Part shown: one piece after another, positions 27,201 to 35,578 of the stretch
Position numbering within the stretch: position 1 is the first letter of the stretch
How the letters are laid out: every line of letters begins with the position of its first letter
Made by a program: the position numbers and the translations under genes
NCBI GenBank assembly: GCA_025558095.1
Contig: JAIVFI010000015.1
Coordinates: 372,001 to 436,000, forward strand
DNA length: 64,000 nt
Source of the DNA: Hyaloraphidium curvatum
Taxonomy: Eukaryota; Monoblepharomycota; Hyaloraphidiomycetes; Hyaloraphidiales; Hyaloraphidiaceae
Direction of reading: 5' to 3'
The notes under the pieces: model-generated
The model's database searches: none
Seen by the model: only the letters and a program-made list of their open reading frames with translations
Told to the model about the DNA's origin: nothing

Positions 27201-28201
27201 CCGTCGGCGTTCCGCTGCCGCCTCCGCCGGCGCCTCCGGGCCCACTCTGCCAGCCGATCCTGGTACGCGTTTTCGTTGCCGTCGTCCACGTAGCGCAGGT
27301 TGGACTTGGTCCCGCCGCCCGCCCGCGGCCTGCGCCTGCGCTTCCGCCGCGTGCTGCCCTCCAGATCGTCCAGGGACGACAGATCGTCCGATCCGGCTTC
27401 CCCGGCCTCCCCGTCGTCATCATCGTCATCGTCGTCGTCGGACGCCGACTCATCCTCCAGCTCGTCCGCGTCCGCAACGTAGGCGCCGTGGCCAAAGTCC
27501 CCCGGTCCCTCTTCCTCGGTCGTGTCGCCGTCGGTGCGTGCCGGGCGCGCGACGGCCGACGGTGCAGGAGCGGAGCCCGACGGCTCGCCGCCGGCCTGCA
27601 GCCTGCGCTCGTGTCCGCCGGCGGCAAAGGGCGTGATCTTCCCCAGCTGGATCAGGCGCTCGCGGTCCTCGCGCGACGCCGCCGACGCCCGCCCCTGCCC
27701 CGCGGCCTCCTCGTCCCGCTCCCGCATGCGGCCGAGAATGTCCCGCTCCTGCTGCTTCAGGTCCGCGACCTTCTTGCGCTGCGAATCGCGGGTGAGGGGA
27801 ATCGAGGGCAGGCGGGATCGGAGGAGCCCACGGCGGCGTCCAGCTCGCGCTCCAGCAGATCCGGCACGCCCGACCTCCGCGCCAGACGCTCCCTGATGTC
27901 GTTGACGCGCTGCTGCGCGGCCCTGCGTGCGTGGGGCGTCAGGCGGCACCCGGGACGGGCGCTGCGAAACGCACGCCAGGTCGCGAGCCGTCCTCCTGAG
28001 CCGCTTCTCGTCGGCGGCGTCGTCCCTGCCGCGCATCGCGGCGTCTGCTTGGTCGGCGAGGTCGCGCTCCAGCGCGTCCTGCTCGCGCAGCTCGACGCCG
28101 AGGCCGAACAGCTGGCGTTCCAGGTCGTTTTCCGCGGGAGCGGGGGGCGCCGGGGGGCCGGGGCCGGCGGGCTGCCGCTCCTCGCCGCCGTCCCGCTGCA
28201 T
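24268..28201 (-). CDS. CSB/ERCC6 (Rad26) SWI2/SNF2 transcription-coupled repair ATPase
   Basis: CSB recognises stalled RNA polymerase II and starts transcription-coupled nucleotide excision repair. The ATG at 28201 opens a charged N-terminus with coiled-coil character ([16 protein letters not shown] after an intron near 27911-27958) and [12 protein letters not shown]. An acidic Asp run and a basic run (RRKRRRRPR) follow. The helicase starts at [15 protein letters not shown] with [13 protein letters not shown] (Walker A). Later it has [43 protein letters not shown] (Walker B, DEGH as usual for this subfamily) and [18 protein letters not shown]. Helicase C includes [11 protein letters not shown] and [20 protein letters not shown], then [17 protein letters not shown]. 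The C-terminus has a winged-helix-like end, [11 protein letters not shown], matching the ubiquitin-binding tail region. Numerous short introns split it. Confidence 0.92.
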
Positions 28202-28346
28202 CGTGCTGGGCGTGCCTCCAGCGGCCTCCAGCGAGGGGACTGGTTGTCCGGTGGGGCCGGTGTCGTGCCAACCCCGTCCGCGTGATGGCGCGGCTGGATC
28301 GCCCGAAAATCTGGGGACGAGGACACCGAGGGGACAGCGCGCCACG

Positions 28347-29771
28347 ATGAGATTCCGCTGCAACGCAGTGCAAGCCGTGGCGCTTCTCGCGGCGGCCGTG
28401 ATATTCGCGCTGCGGGGCCGTTCTCCGCCGGCGCCCCCGCCGCCCCCGCCCTGGGCGAACCTCACCGGCCTTCTCGCACACACGTCGTGGGACGAGCGCA
28501 TCGAGCGCTTCGATCGCTTCGCGGGCGTGTGCCTCGACGTGCCCGACACGCTCGAGGTGTTCAACCCCGAGGCAGCCTTCTTCGCAGCACCGGGGGCCGG
28601 CCCCGCCGCCGAGGCAGCGCTCGGCGACGCGCTGGGCGGCCCGATCCTGCTGCTGCCCGTCGTCGCCGCCTCGCACCCGAACGTGTCGGGCAGGCCGCGC
28701 GTGCACTACCCCGGCAGGACCTTTTTGCCAAACTGCCTGTGGTCGACGTGGCCGGTGGCGGGCCACATCCTGTTCGGCGCCTCCATCGCCATGGAGCTCG
28801 GCGCGCGCAAGCCGAACGTGCCCACGTTCGACAGGGTGTCGATGGTGTGGTGCCCCTTCTGGAAGCGCTGGGAGGGCCAGTTCTACTGGGAGTTCGGCCG
28901 CCGCGTCACGGAGATTGCCTTTTCGCGCTGGCCCGCCGTCGGCCTGCTGCCCGACGCGTCGGACGAGCGCTTCCCCATCATGCGCGGCGTCTCGTGCTTC
29001 GACGAGCTGTACGTCGCCGTGCGGCGCCAGGGCATCCTCATGAACCACGCCGACGCCGACACCTTCCTCGAGTACCTCGCCGAGGTCGAGCCAAAGAGCA
29101 AGCACCTGCTCCTGCCCGACCCCGAGGGCCAGGAACGGCGCAAAAAGCAGCTGTGCGCGTCGCGGAAGCTCAACATCGCCGTCTTCCAGCGCTCGCAGAA
29201 CTACAAGACCCGGCGGTTCGTCAACCTGCCGCAGGTCGTGCGCGCGGTGCAGAACTTCACCTCCGTGCCCGTGCGCGTGCTGGACGTGAACCACACGATA
29301 CCCCTCGCCGAGCAGATCGGCTTCTTCAACTCGTTCGACGTCCTGGTGACCCCGGTCGGCAGCCACATGTCCGCCATGATTTACATCGGCGGCCGCAAGG
29401 ACAAGGCGGTCCTCGAGGTTGGCTCGAGCGTGCGGGATACGTTCTGGAAGGAGAATGCGGAGCGGCTGGGCTTCAACTCTTATGCCATCAGCACGGGGCA
29501 CACGCCGGCGTCGGAGAAGCTGGCCGCCGGCATGGAGGGGACCTGCATGGCGGGGCACGTCGGGGACAACCCGGGGCAGGCAAAGTTCTGCGAAAAGCAC
29601 TGCGAGATCACGGATGACGACATGACCGTCGACATCCCGCTGCTGAAGGAGCACCTGGCGTGGACGATCGAGAGGCTGTGCGAGGACACGCTGGAGGAGA
29701 GGCGCCGGAAGCAGGCCGCGCGGAACGAGCCGCAGGGCTGCGCGGCGCATCCGGCAATGTGCGGGTGCTAG
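28347..29771 (+). CDS. GT61-family glycosyltransferase, single exon
   Basis: A single-exon gene of 474 codons starting at 28347. It begins with a basic residue pair and a hydrophobic signal anchor (AVALLAAAVIFALRG) followed by a proline run, the layout of a type II Golgi enzyme. The C-terminal half has the DUF563/GT61 fold landmarks: a strand NIAVFQRSQNYKTRRF, VNLPQVVRAVQ, then FFNSFDVLVTPVGSHMSAMI and AVLEVGSSVRDTFW. In other GT61 members the equivalent GSHG/A-x-N block sits in the sugar-nucleotide site. Substrate cannot be told from sequence; relatives add xylose, arabinose or GlcNAc. It lacks introns, unlike most of its neighbours. Its start is 145 bp from the CSB start, on the other strand. 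Confidence 0.75.
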   Translation: MRFRCNAVQAVALLAAAVIFALRGRSPPAPPPPPPWANLTGLLAHTSWDERIERFDRFAGVCLDVPDTLEVFNPEAAFFAAPGAGPAAEAALGDALGGPILLLPVVAASHPNVSGRPRVHYPGRTFLPNCLWSTWPVAGHILFGASIAMELGARKPNVPTFDRVSMVWCPFWKRWEGQFYWEFGRRVTEIAFSRWPAVGLLPDASDERFPIMRGVSCFDELYVAVRRQGILMNHADADTFLEYLAEVEPKSKHLLLPDPEGQERRKKQLCASRKLNIAVFQRSQNYKTRRFVNLPQVVRAVQNFTSVPVRVLDVNHTIPLAEQIGFFNSFDVLVTPVGSHMSAMIYIGGRKDKAVLEVGSSVRDTFWKENAERLGFNSYAISTGHTPASEKLAAGMEGTCMAGHVGDNPGQAKFCEKHCEITDDDMTVDIPLLKEHLAWTIERLCEDTLEERRRKQAARNEPQGCAAHPAMCGC

Positions 29772-29915
29772 AATATTAGGGCGGTGTAACCACATGGCAT
29801 GGATGAGAGGAGGGTGGTGATGCGATGCATGCCAGATGTCTTTTGCGTCTTTCGTCTGATCAGACCCGGGCGGGTGCGTGCAACCCCGTCGTCCCCCACG
29901 GCCCCCCTAGGCTCG

Positions 29916-31311
29916 ATGGGCCAGACGCTGTCGGCGGAGCAGGCGTCGCTGCCGTTTGCGTTTGCGGCTGCGGCGGCCGATGCGCGGGCGGCGCCGGTGC
30001 ACCCGCCCGATGCCGCAGCGCCGAGCCGCGCCGGCGACGGCCCGCCCGGCCCGGCCGACGCCGACCCGCCCGCGCCGCCGGCCGACGCGGACGACGCCGA
30101 TGGCGCGGCCGCGCCCGACGACGAGGCGCTGCGCGCCATCCGCTTCGGCCAGCTCACGTCGCTCGTCACCATCGGCCTGTGCTCGCAGGGCCTGGTGCGG
30201 CTCGCGCCGAACGTCGGCCTCCTCTACGCCACCACGACGCTGCAGCTGTGGGTGGAAGCTGCCCGGCACGCCGCCGGCCGCTGACCCGTCTCCCAGGTGC
30301 TGCAACAACCTGACCTCCATCCCCTCGGAAATCGGCCATCTGCAGAACCTGCAGATCCTGTCCGTCGCCCGCAACAGGCTGACGGAGCTCCCGGACACCA
30401 TCGGCTACCTGGCGAAGCTCGTGGAGCTCCGCGCGGCTGATAACTGCCTGCGCTCGCTGCCGCCGTCCATCGGGATGCTGAAGAAGCTGACGACGCTGTC
30501 GGCGGAGAACAACGAGCTTGCGTCGCTCCCCATGGAAATCGGGGGCGTCACGGCGCTCGTCAACCTGGACTTGTCGGGCAACCCGATCCGGACGCTGCCG
30601 GCGGAAATCGGCCGCCTAAAGTTCCTGCGCAAGCTGCGCCTGGAAGAGTGCCCGCTCCTGACGGAGTTCGAGTACCCGCCGACAAACCCCTGCCCCAGCC
30701 TGAAGGAACTTTCCGCGCGCGTCATTGTGCGCAACCAGCTGCCGATCCTCCAGGACACGCAGGAGGAACTCAAGGCCTACTTGGCATCCGCTCAGAGCTG
30801 CAGCTTCTGCGGGGGTCCCTACTTCGAATCGTGCGTGAAGCGCTACCGGCAAGCAGAGAAGAACGAATTCCGGTTTTGCGTTGAGTATTCGCTCTGCGTC
30901 GCGCATTGGACGACGGAGCAGGAAAGGTGGGCACTCGGTTTCGGCATCGTTTGGCGGACCTGCGCTAACTGCTGCACATCGCGTGACAGAATATCTGCCC
31001 TCTTTTGTCCGCCGCCGGAAACGGCGCCCTCTCCCATCGCCTCCTCTCCGAGCACGACGCCGCCGAGCTCCCCTCTGTTTGGGCGGAGACGGCGGACGTC
31101 GCAGTCTGCCTCGGGCATGTCCCGTTCGAACTCTGTTACTTTGCCGCTTTCTTCGGCCATTTCCAAGAGCCCCTCGCTGCCGGACCTTCCACCCGTCGAG
31201 GCCGGCACGGCTCCTAGGAACCAGAGCGTGCTCGCTCGTTCGCGGTCGATATCATCGCTGCTGAGCCCGACACGCAGCATTTTGCGGTCGACTTCTTTCT
31301 CGCGTGGTTGA
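29916..31311 (+). CDS. leucine-rich repeat protein with a predicted N-myristoylation site (LRRC58-like)
   Basis: The ATG at 29916 gives MGQTLSAEQ, which fits an N-myristoylation signal (Gly2, Ser6), so the protein may sit on a membrane. An Ala/Pro/Asp-rich stretch and the first LRR follow, then an intron at 30249-30297. Exon 2 encodes at least five LRRs of the LxxLPxxIGxLxxL type (IPSEIGHLQNLQILSVARNR, LPDTIGYLAKLVELRAADN, and so on). After the repeats a Cys-rich patch, SCSFCGGPYFESCVKRYRQ then CVEYSLCVAHW, resembles the C-terminal Cys motif of LRRC58. A further exon after about 30990 carries a Ser/Arg-rich tail with several RSxS motifs, likely phosphorylated. LRRC58-like is a similarity call; the role is unknown. 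Confidence 0.65.
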
Positions 31312-31350
31312 TATTGGATGGGAACGTGCCTACTTGACAACGTGGAAGTG

Positions 31351-31983
31351 CTAGGAAGTCATGTACTTTAAGCGTCTGCTGTTTGCCACGAGAAGCTCCT
31401 TCTCCTTCTGCTCGATCCGCTGCGCCAGGCTCTGGTTCAGGAGCTTCAGTTGCTCATACTCGATGAGGTTCACGCCCGCTATTGGCGCGACCCGTCAGCA
31501 TTCAGGCGTGGACCAGGGGTGCAACTCCCTCCCACCAGAGAGCTCCTCCTTCTGCCTCAGCAGCCGCTCCTGGCGCTTGGATGCACTGGAGAGGCGCATA
31601 AATTCGAGGCGAGCCGAGCGAATTGCTTCCATTTTGCCGCTCAGAGTCGACCATGTCGCCGAAACCTCCCCGGCCGCGATGGGAGGGGAGGCCCTCGTGG
31701 CGACGTCGGTTCGGAGTCCCTGCAGCTCTGCTTTCAAGCCCGCTGCGCGCTCCTCCAGTGCCACTAGGTCCGACAGCTGCCGCATCCGCGCCTGGTGCTC
31801 GCTGGCCGCCGCTGCCCGGCCCAGCTTTGCACGCTGGAGCACGGAGAGCGACTCTAGGAGTCTTTCGGACGCATCCGCCTCCGCGATCGAGTCCTCGCCC
31901 TCCGAGAAATGATCGAGCTTGGATTGAAGCTCGCGGAGGTGGCGCGCGCACATCTCGGAGAGCTCGTCTTCGGCCGAACGCAT
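31351..31983 (-). CDS. coiled-coil protein, possibly related to CCDC96/CCDC113
   Basis: Two exons encode about 190 residues that are almost wholly coiled coil: heptads run from RSAEDELSEMCARHLRELQ to ERLLRQKEELS. Then, after an intron with donor GTGGGAGG and acceptor GCCAATAG, comes GVNLIEYEQLKLLNQSLAQR and IEQKEKELLVANSRRLK. The last block resembles the start of the DUF4201 domain of the ciliary proteins CCDC96/CFAP184 and CCDC113, but the rest of that domain is missing; the stop comes 15 residues later. It may be a divergent or shortened member, or an unrelated coiled coil. Its start codon is 64 bp from that of Arp10, and its stop is 39 bp from that of the LRR gene. Confidence 0.5.
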
Positions 31984-32047
31984 GGGGTGGCCGGCGGAGA
32001 TTCAGAGAGCAATAAAGGTCATTGCCGCATGGCAGGCAACACCCACC

Positions 32048-33271
32048 ATGGAATCCAGCGGCGCACCACGCGTCGCAACCATGTTCTCGACCCTCATTAG
32101 CCCAGACTTTGATGCCGTGGTGTTCGAGCTCGGTGAGCGCGACGCATGCGGGCCGTTGTCACGAGCTGACGCGTCTCCGCGGTCAGGCTCGTTCTACCTC
32201 CGGGGCGGCCTATCGGACGAAGCCCACCCCAGATTCGTGGTTCCATGGACGACGCGAGGACTGGAAATGGGCGGAGACTCGGATTCCGGAGCTGGTGTCG
32301 AGTTGCGCGTCTGGCCTCTTTACGGCGGGAAGGACAGCTTTCCGGACGATCTGGCGCGGGATCGGCTCCGCGAGTCTTTGCATTCCGCATACGATAGGTG
32401 GGCATGTCCGCTTTCGGCGGGGGATGATCGTTTCTGAAGCTCGGAACAGGCACCTGTTGGCGGATTCGGGCAAGAGGAAGGTGCTTGTGGTCGTCAACGG
32501 GGCCAAGGTTCCTGCGGCACTGGAGTTCCTAGTGCAGGACGTCCTGGCAAAGGAGCTACGGGTACCTCTGGTCAGGTTTGTGGACGCCAACGCCGCGGCA
32601 ACGCTTGCGCACGGCCGGACGCACGGCCTTGTCGTCGACATTGGCTTCTGGGAGACGACGGTCACCCCTGTAAGCGTTTCACCCTCGAGGGAGCGACCAA
32701 CGCCCACCGTGGTCCCTTGCTTCCAGGTGTTCGATTACACTCCTCTCCTGCCGCTGGCGAAATCAGTCCCCTTGGGGGGAAACGCCATCAACCAGGAGCT
32801 GCTTCACCTGCGCGGTGCCGCGGGCCATCGGCTTGCCCTTGACGACACGAAGTTCGAATTGATCGTACCCGCCGATGACACGGATGGACGCGTCCGTGCC
32901 GCAGATCGGGCAACGGAGATCCTCTTTGCCGGGGACGAAGACGGGACGAGTGTGGCGGACTGCATCCTCTCTTCGTTGGCACAGGTGAGCAGATCCGCGG
33001 CGGGGCTCTATGGGACTCAAGTAACCCTGCACAGTGTCCCCTCGACATCCGGAAACCGCTGGCGGGCAGCATTGTCCTCACAGGCGGTGTGTCCATGCTG
33101 CCGGGCCTCGCGGGGAGGCTCTTCTCCGAGCTGCGCGGCGCGCTCAAGAGCGACGCGCGCTACACGAAGATCCGGCATCTGGCACCGTCACTGCGCATCT
33201 CGACATCATCCTTCCCGGCCAGCAGCGTTTGCTGGGCTGGCGGCTCGCTGTACGCGGCGACCGTGAAGTAA
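32048..33271 (+). CDS. actin-related protein Arp10/Arp11 (dynactin pointed-end subunit)
   Basis: Arp10 caps the pointed end of the Arp1 minifilament in dynactin, the dynein adaptor. The ATG at 32048 leads to FDAVVFELG. A short intron follows, then SFYLRGGLSDEAHPRFVVP, the first phosphate-loop region of the actin fold. Next are FLVQDVLAKELRVPLVRFVD and GLVVDIGFWETTVTPV (the DxG-like second phosphate segment with Gly-Phe in place of the usual SGxGxT). Finally come RKPLAGSIVLTGGVSMLPGL (the conserved TGG adenosine motif), KIRHLAPSLRIS and ASSVCWAGGSLYAA. At roughly 350 residues it is a normal size. Weak conservation of the nucleotide site matches the Arp10 group rather than Arp1. The stop is 14 bp from the stop of uS5m on the other strand. 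Confidence 0.75.
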
Positions 33272-33284
33272 ACCAGGGTCGCCT

Positions 33285-33992
33285 TCACTCCGTCTTGTGC
33301 GATCCATAGTAGGACTGGAGCATGTCCACCAGCTTCCGTCCCCTCTTTCGTGCGACCGCTTCCGGCTTCTGCTGCAGCGCAAAGGCCTCGAAAGTGCCCT
33401 TGACCACGTTCATGGGGTTCATACTCCCGATCACCTTCGCTGATATGTCCTGGATGCCGGCGCACCGGCAGATCTCGTGGATGGTCTGGTTCGCGGATAT
33501 ACCATAGCCTGGAGTGGAGTTAGGGCCCGTCCGTCGCGGAGGCGCGGCGACTTTCCCACCTGGAGGCGCGGGCCGTAGCGTGATCTCCGAGCTGACGAAC
33601 TTGTGGGTAACGGTGCCGTAGATCGTCCGATTATCGTAGCGGTTGATTGCGACCATGTCGCGCGCGGCTCGCCGGGTCGCCTTCTGCACCGCGCTGCCGA
33701 GATCCGAGGATTTCCCTTCGCCGTATCCGGCTGCCCCGTTGCCGTTCCCCACGACGACCAGCGCGTACATCGACCGCACTTTGCCCGCCCGGGACATGCG
33801 CACCGTCCTCCGTACGTGGAGTACGCGTTCGATGAGTTCCGCCTCGCCCTTCCCGTCGGACGCGTTCTTGGCGTCATCCGCCGCCGCCGCGGCGGCCATC
33901 GGCCTGCGCTGCATCGTGGCAGCAAATGGAATCCAGGATCGAGGCGCTCCTGCGCCCGCGCACAGCGGTCGGAGCGATGCGACGGCGAGCAT
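33285..33992 (-). CDS. mitochondrial ribosomal protein uS5m
   Basis: This is a small-subunit protein of the mitochondrial ribosome. The N-terminus from the ATG at 33992 is Ala/Arg-rich with few acids, as expected of a mitochondrial presequence. The S5 double-stranded-RNA-binding fold follows: IERVLHVRRTVRMSRAGKVR, SMYALVVVGNGNGAAGYGEG, AVQKATRRAARDMV. The S5 C-terminal domain is ITLRPAPPG joined to YGISANQTIHEICRCAGIQD and SAKVIGSMNPMNVVKGTFEA. A 51-nt GT-AG intron with a CTAAC branch point very likely lies in the loop between RPAPP and GYGIS. It has no stop and is a multiple of three, so a simple ORF call would wrongly translate it. Confidence 0.88.
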   Translation of the reverse strand: MLAVASLRPLCAGAGAPRSWIPFAATMQRRPMAAAAAADDAKNASDGKGEAELIERVLHVRRTVRMSRAGKVRSMYALVVVGNGNGAAGYGEGKSSDLGSAVQKATRRAARDMVAINRYDNRTIYGTVTHKFVSSEITLRPAPPGGKVAAPPRRTGPNSTPGYGISANQTIHEICRCAGIQDISAKVIGSMNPMNVVKGTFEAFALQQKPEAVARKRGRKLVDMLQSYYGSHKTE

Positions 33993-34058
33993 TTTCGTGT
34001 TTTGTGGTGCGTCGTCGACGCCGTCGCGGTGCCCCCTTGCGGCCCCTCTCCCGCGTCA

Positions 34059-35516
34059 TCACTGGATCGAAGCTATCGTCACATCCCTGCCCCACTGCAA
34101 CAGATCGCCGCCGACGAAAGCAAAGTGGATGTTGATGTACGTGAGCGAGCTCCGCAATACGAGGGCGTCGGGATCGGCGGTGGAAGCGAGAGAGCTCGCC
34201 ACCGTGGACACGAGCTGCCGGCGGATGCGGTCGAACACGGAACCAGATCCCGTCCCCTTCGTGGGCAGTCCGCTTTCTTTCCCCTTCGGTCGTGCGTTGC
34301 CGTCCTCGACCGCAACCTTGAATGGGAACCGATCAGGGCTGATTGCCGGGATGCCAATGCCATAATCTCACTTCGCACTGGCCTTTTCCGCGAGGTCCAC
34401 GCATGATGATGTACTCTTTCCGATCCGCCTCGTCGCCCTTGCCAAACAGCGCAAGCTGCGCTTTGCCGAGCGCGTTTCCCGACAGCTTTTCGAGGAACAC
34501 CTGCGAAAGCGCCGTGAAGCTTGCGGCACCCTGGAAAAACACGATCTTTGTGCCCCAAGGTGGACACGGGAACGGGGTGTACAGGTCGGGTGATAAGCCC
34601 GAGGCGTCCTCCGCAAGATCGTAAAACGAGTCCTCGTCGACGGCGGTCGCGCCAATCGTCGCGTCCTTCGGCAGAATCGCCGCAAGCTCCACGCAGAGCC
34701 ACTCGTTCTGCTGAATGTCCAAGTGCAGATTCGCGTCCTCGAAGTTGTTTACGGCGTAATAGACCAACGGAAACGACGGCTCGTGGCCCGTGTCTTTGAC
34801 TGAAGGAGGCGGCGGTCATCATCGGAGAGGGTTAAAGGATCAGGAGCACACTCACGCTGCATATTCGACTTGAAAGGGGTCGCAAATACCTGAGATGACG
34901 GTGAGTGGGGTACGGGAAACCTCGGATCGCTCACCTTCCGACTATTCCGCCGGATAGCTCTCATCACCGTCTTCTTCCGGTTCGTTGCGTCCGAGCCTCC
35001 AGTCCTCTGTTCCGTGTCGAGGCTCGGGCGATCCCCCGAAGCGTCCTGGCTCACGCTCTGCCGTTGGCATACCGTGACGGTGAGCCGGCACGGCAGGTGG
35101 ACCACGAGGTTGAGCCAAAAGGTCCCCTTCCAGTCCACGACGTCCTCCAGCTTGGGCATCGTTGAGCCGACGCGCCGCCTCACAAAAACGCTGCTGTCGT
35201 CGTACTGGGCCTGGCGAACGAAGAAGAGCAGATCGTCCTCGTCGACGGAGTCCCCGCCTTTGAGGAAGAACTCTTGGAACAGGTCGAACCACCGAGGATC
35301 CCGGGCGTCCATCTCCTCTGATTCGCACTTTCAGCCAGTGCCTTCCCGTGGCCGCCGGAGTTGCCCACCGGAAGGCCCGACCATGACCCACGGACTCTCC
35401 ACATTGTCGCGCCGCTCGTCCGCTTTCGACGCGTCAAACGGAGATATGGGAGGCTGGAGGTTCTGCTCTATCAGCTGGCTCACGACCCGCCGAACAAAGT
35501 CGAGCTTCGCCGCCAT
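34059..35516 (-). CDS. KIAA0930-like (DUF2045) protein
   Basis: The ATG at 35516 opens MAAKLDFVRRVVSQLIEQNL and ends exon 1 at SPWVM. After an intron it reads EEMDARDPRWFDLFQEFFLK, DSVDEDDLLFFVRQ, SVFVRRRVGSTMPKLEDV and VDWKGTFWLNLVVHLPCRLT with TVTVCQR. These match the start of animal KIAA0930, including the EDDLLFFVR and DW-x(5)-LNL blocks. The second half (VNNFEDANLHLDIQQNEWLC, TKIVFFQGAASFTALSQVFLEK, EYIIMRGPRGKGQCEVRL) also fits. The last exon ends SSLTYINIHFAFVGGDLLQW and then TIASIQ. The molecular role of the family is unknown. It shares a 62-bp divergent intergenic gap with TERT. Confidence 0.65.
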
Positions 35517-35578
35517 TGCGGTGCTTCTTGGCGATCATCTGATCGAATTGCAGCCGCGGGGACAATCGTCCCTCGAAG

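Noticed and set aside
26408-28285. 625-codon plus-strand ORF opposite CSB
   Set aside because: Antisense shadow of the SNF2 ATPase exons.
27939-29795. 618-codon minus-strand ORF opposite the GT61 gene
   Set aside because: Composition is that of an antisense shadow (Arg/Gly/His-rich) and the plus strand has a recognisable family.
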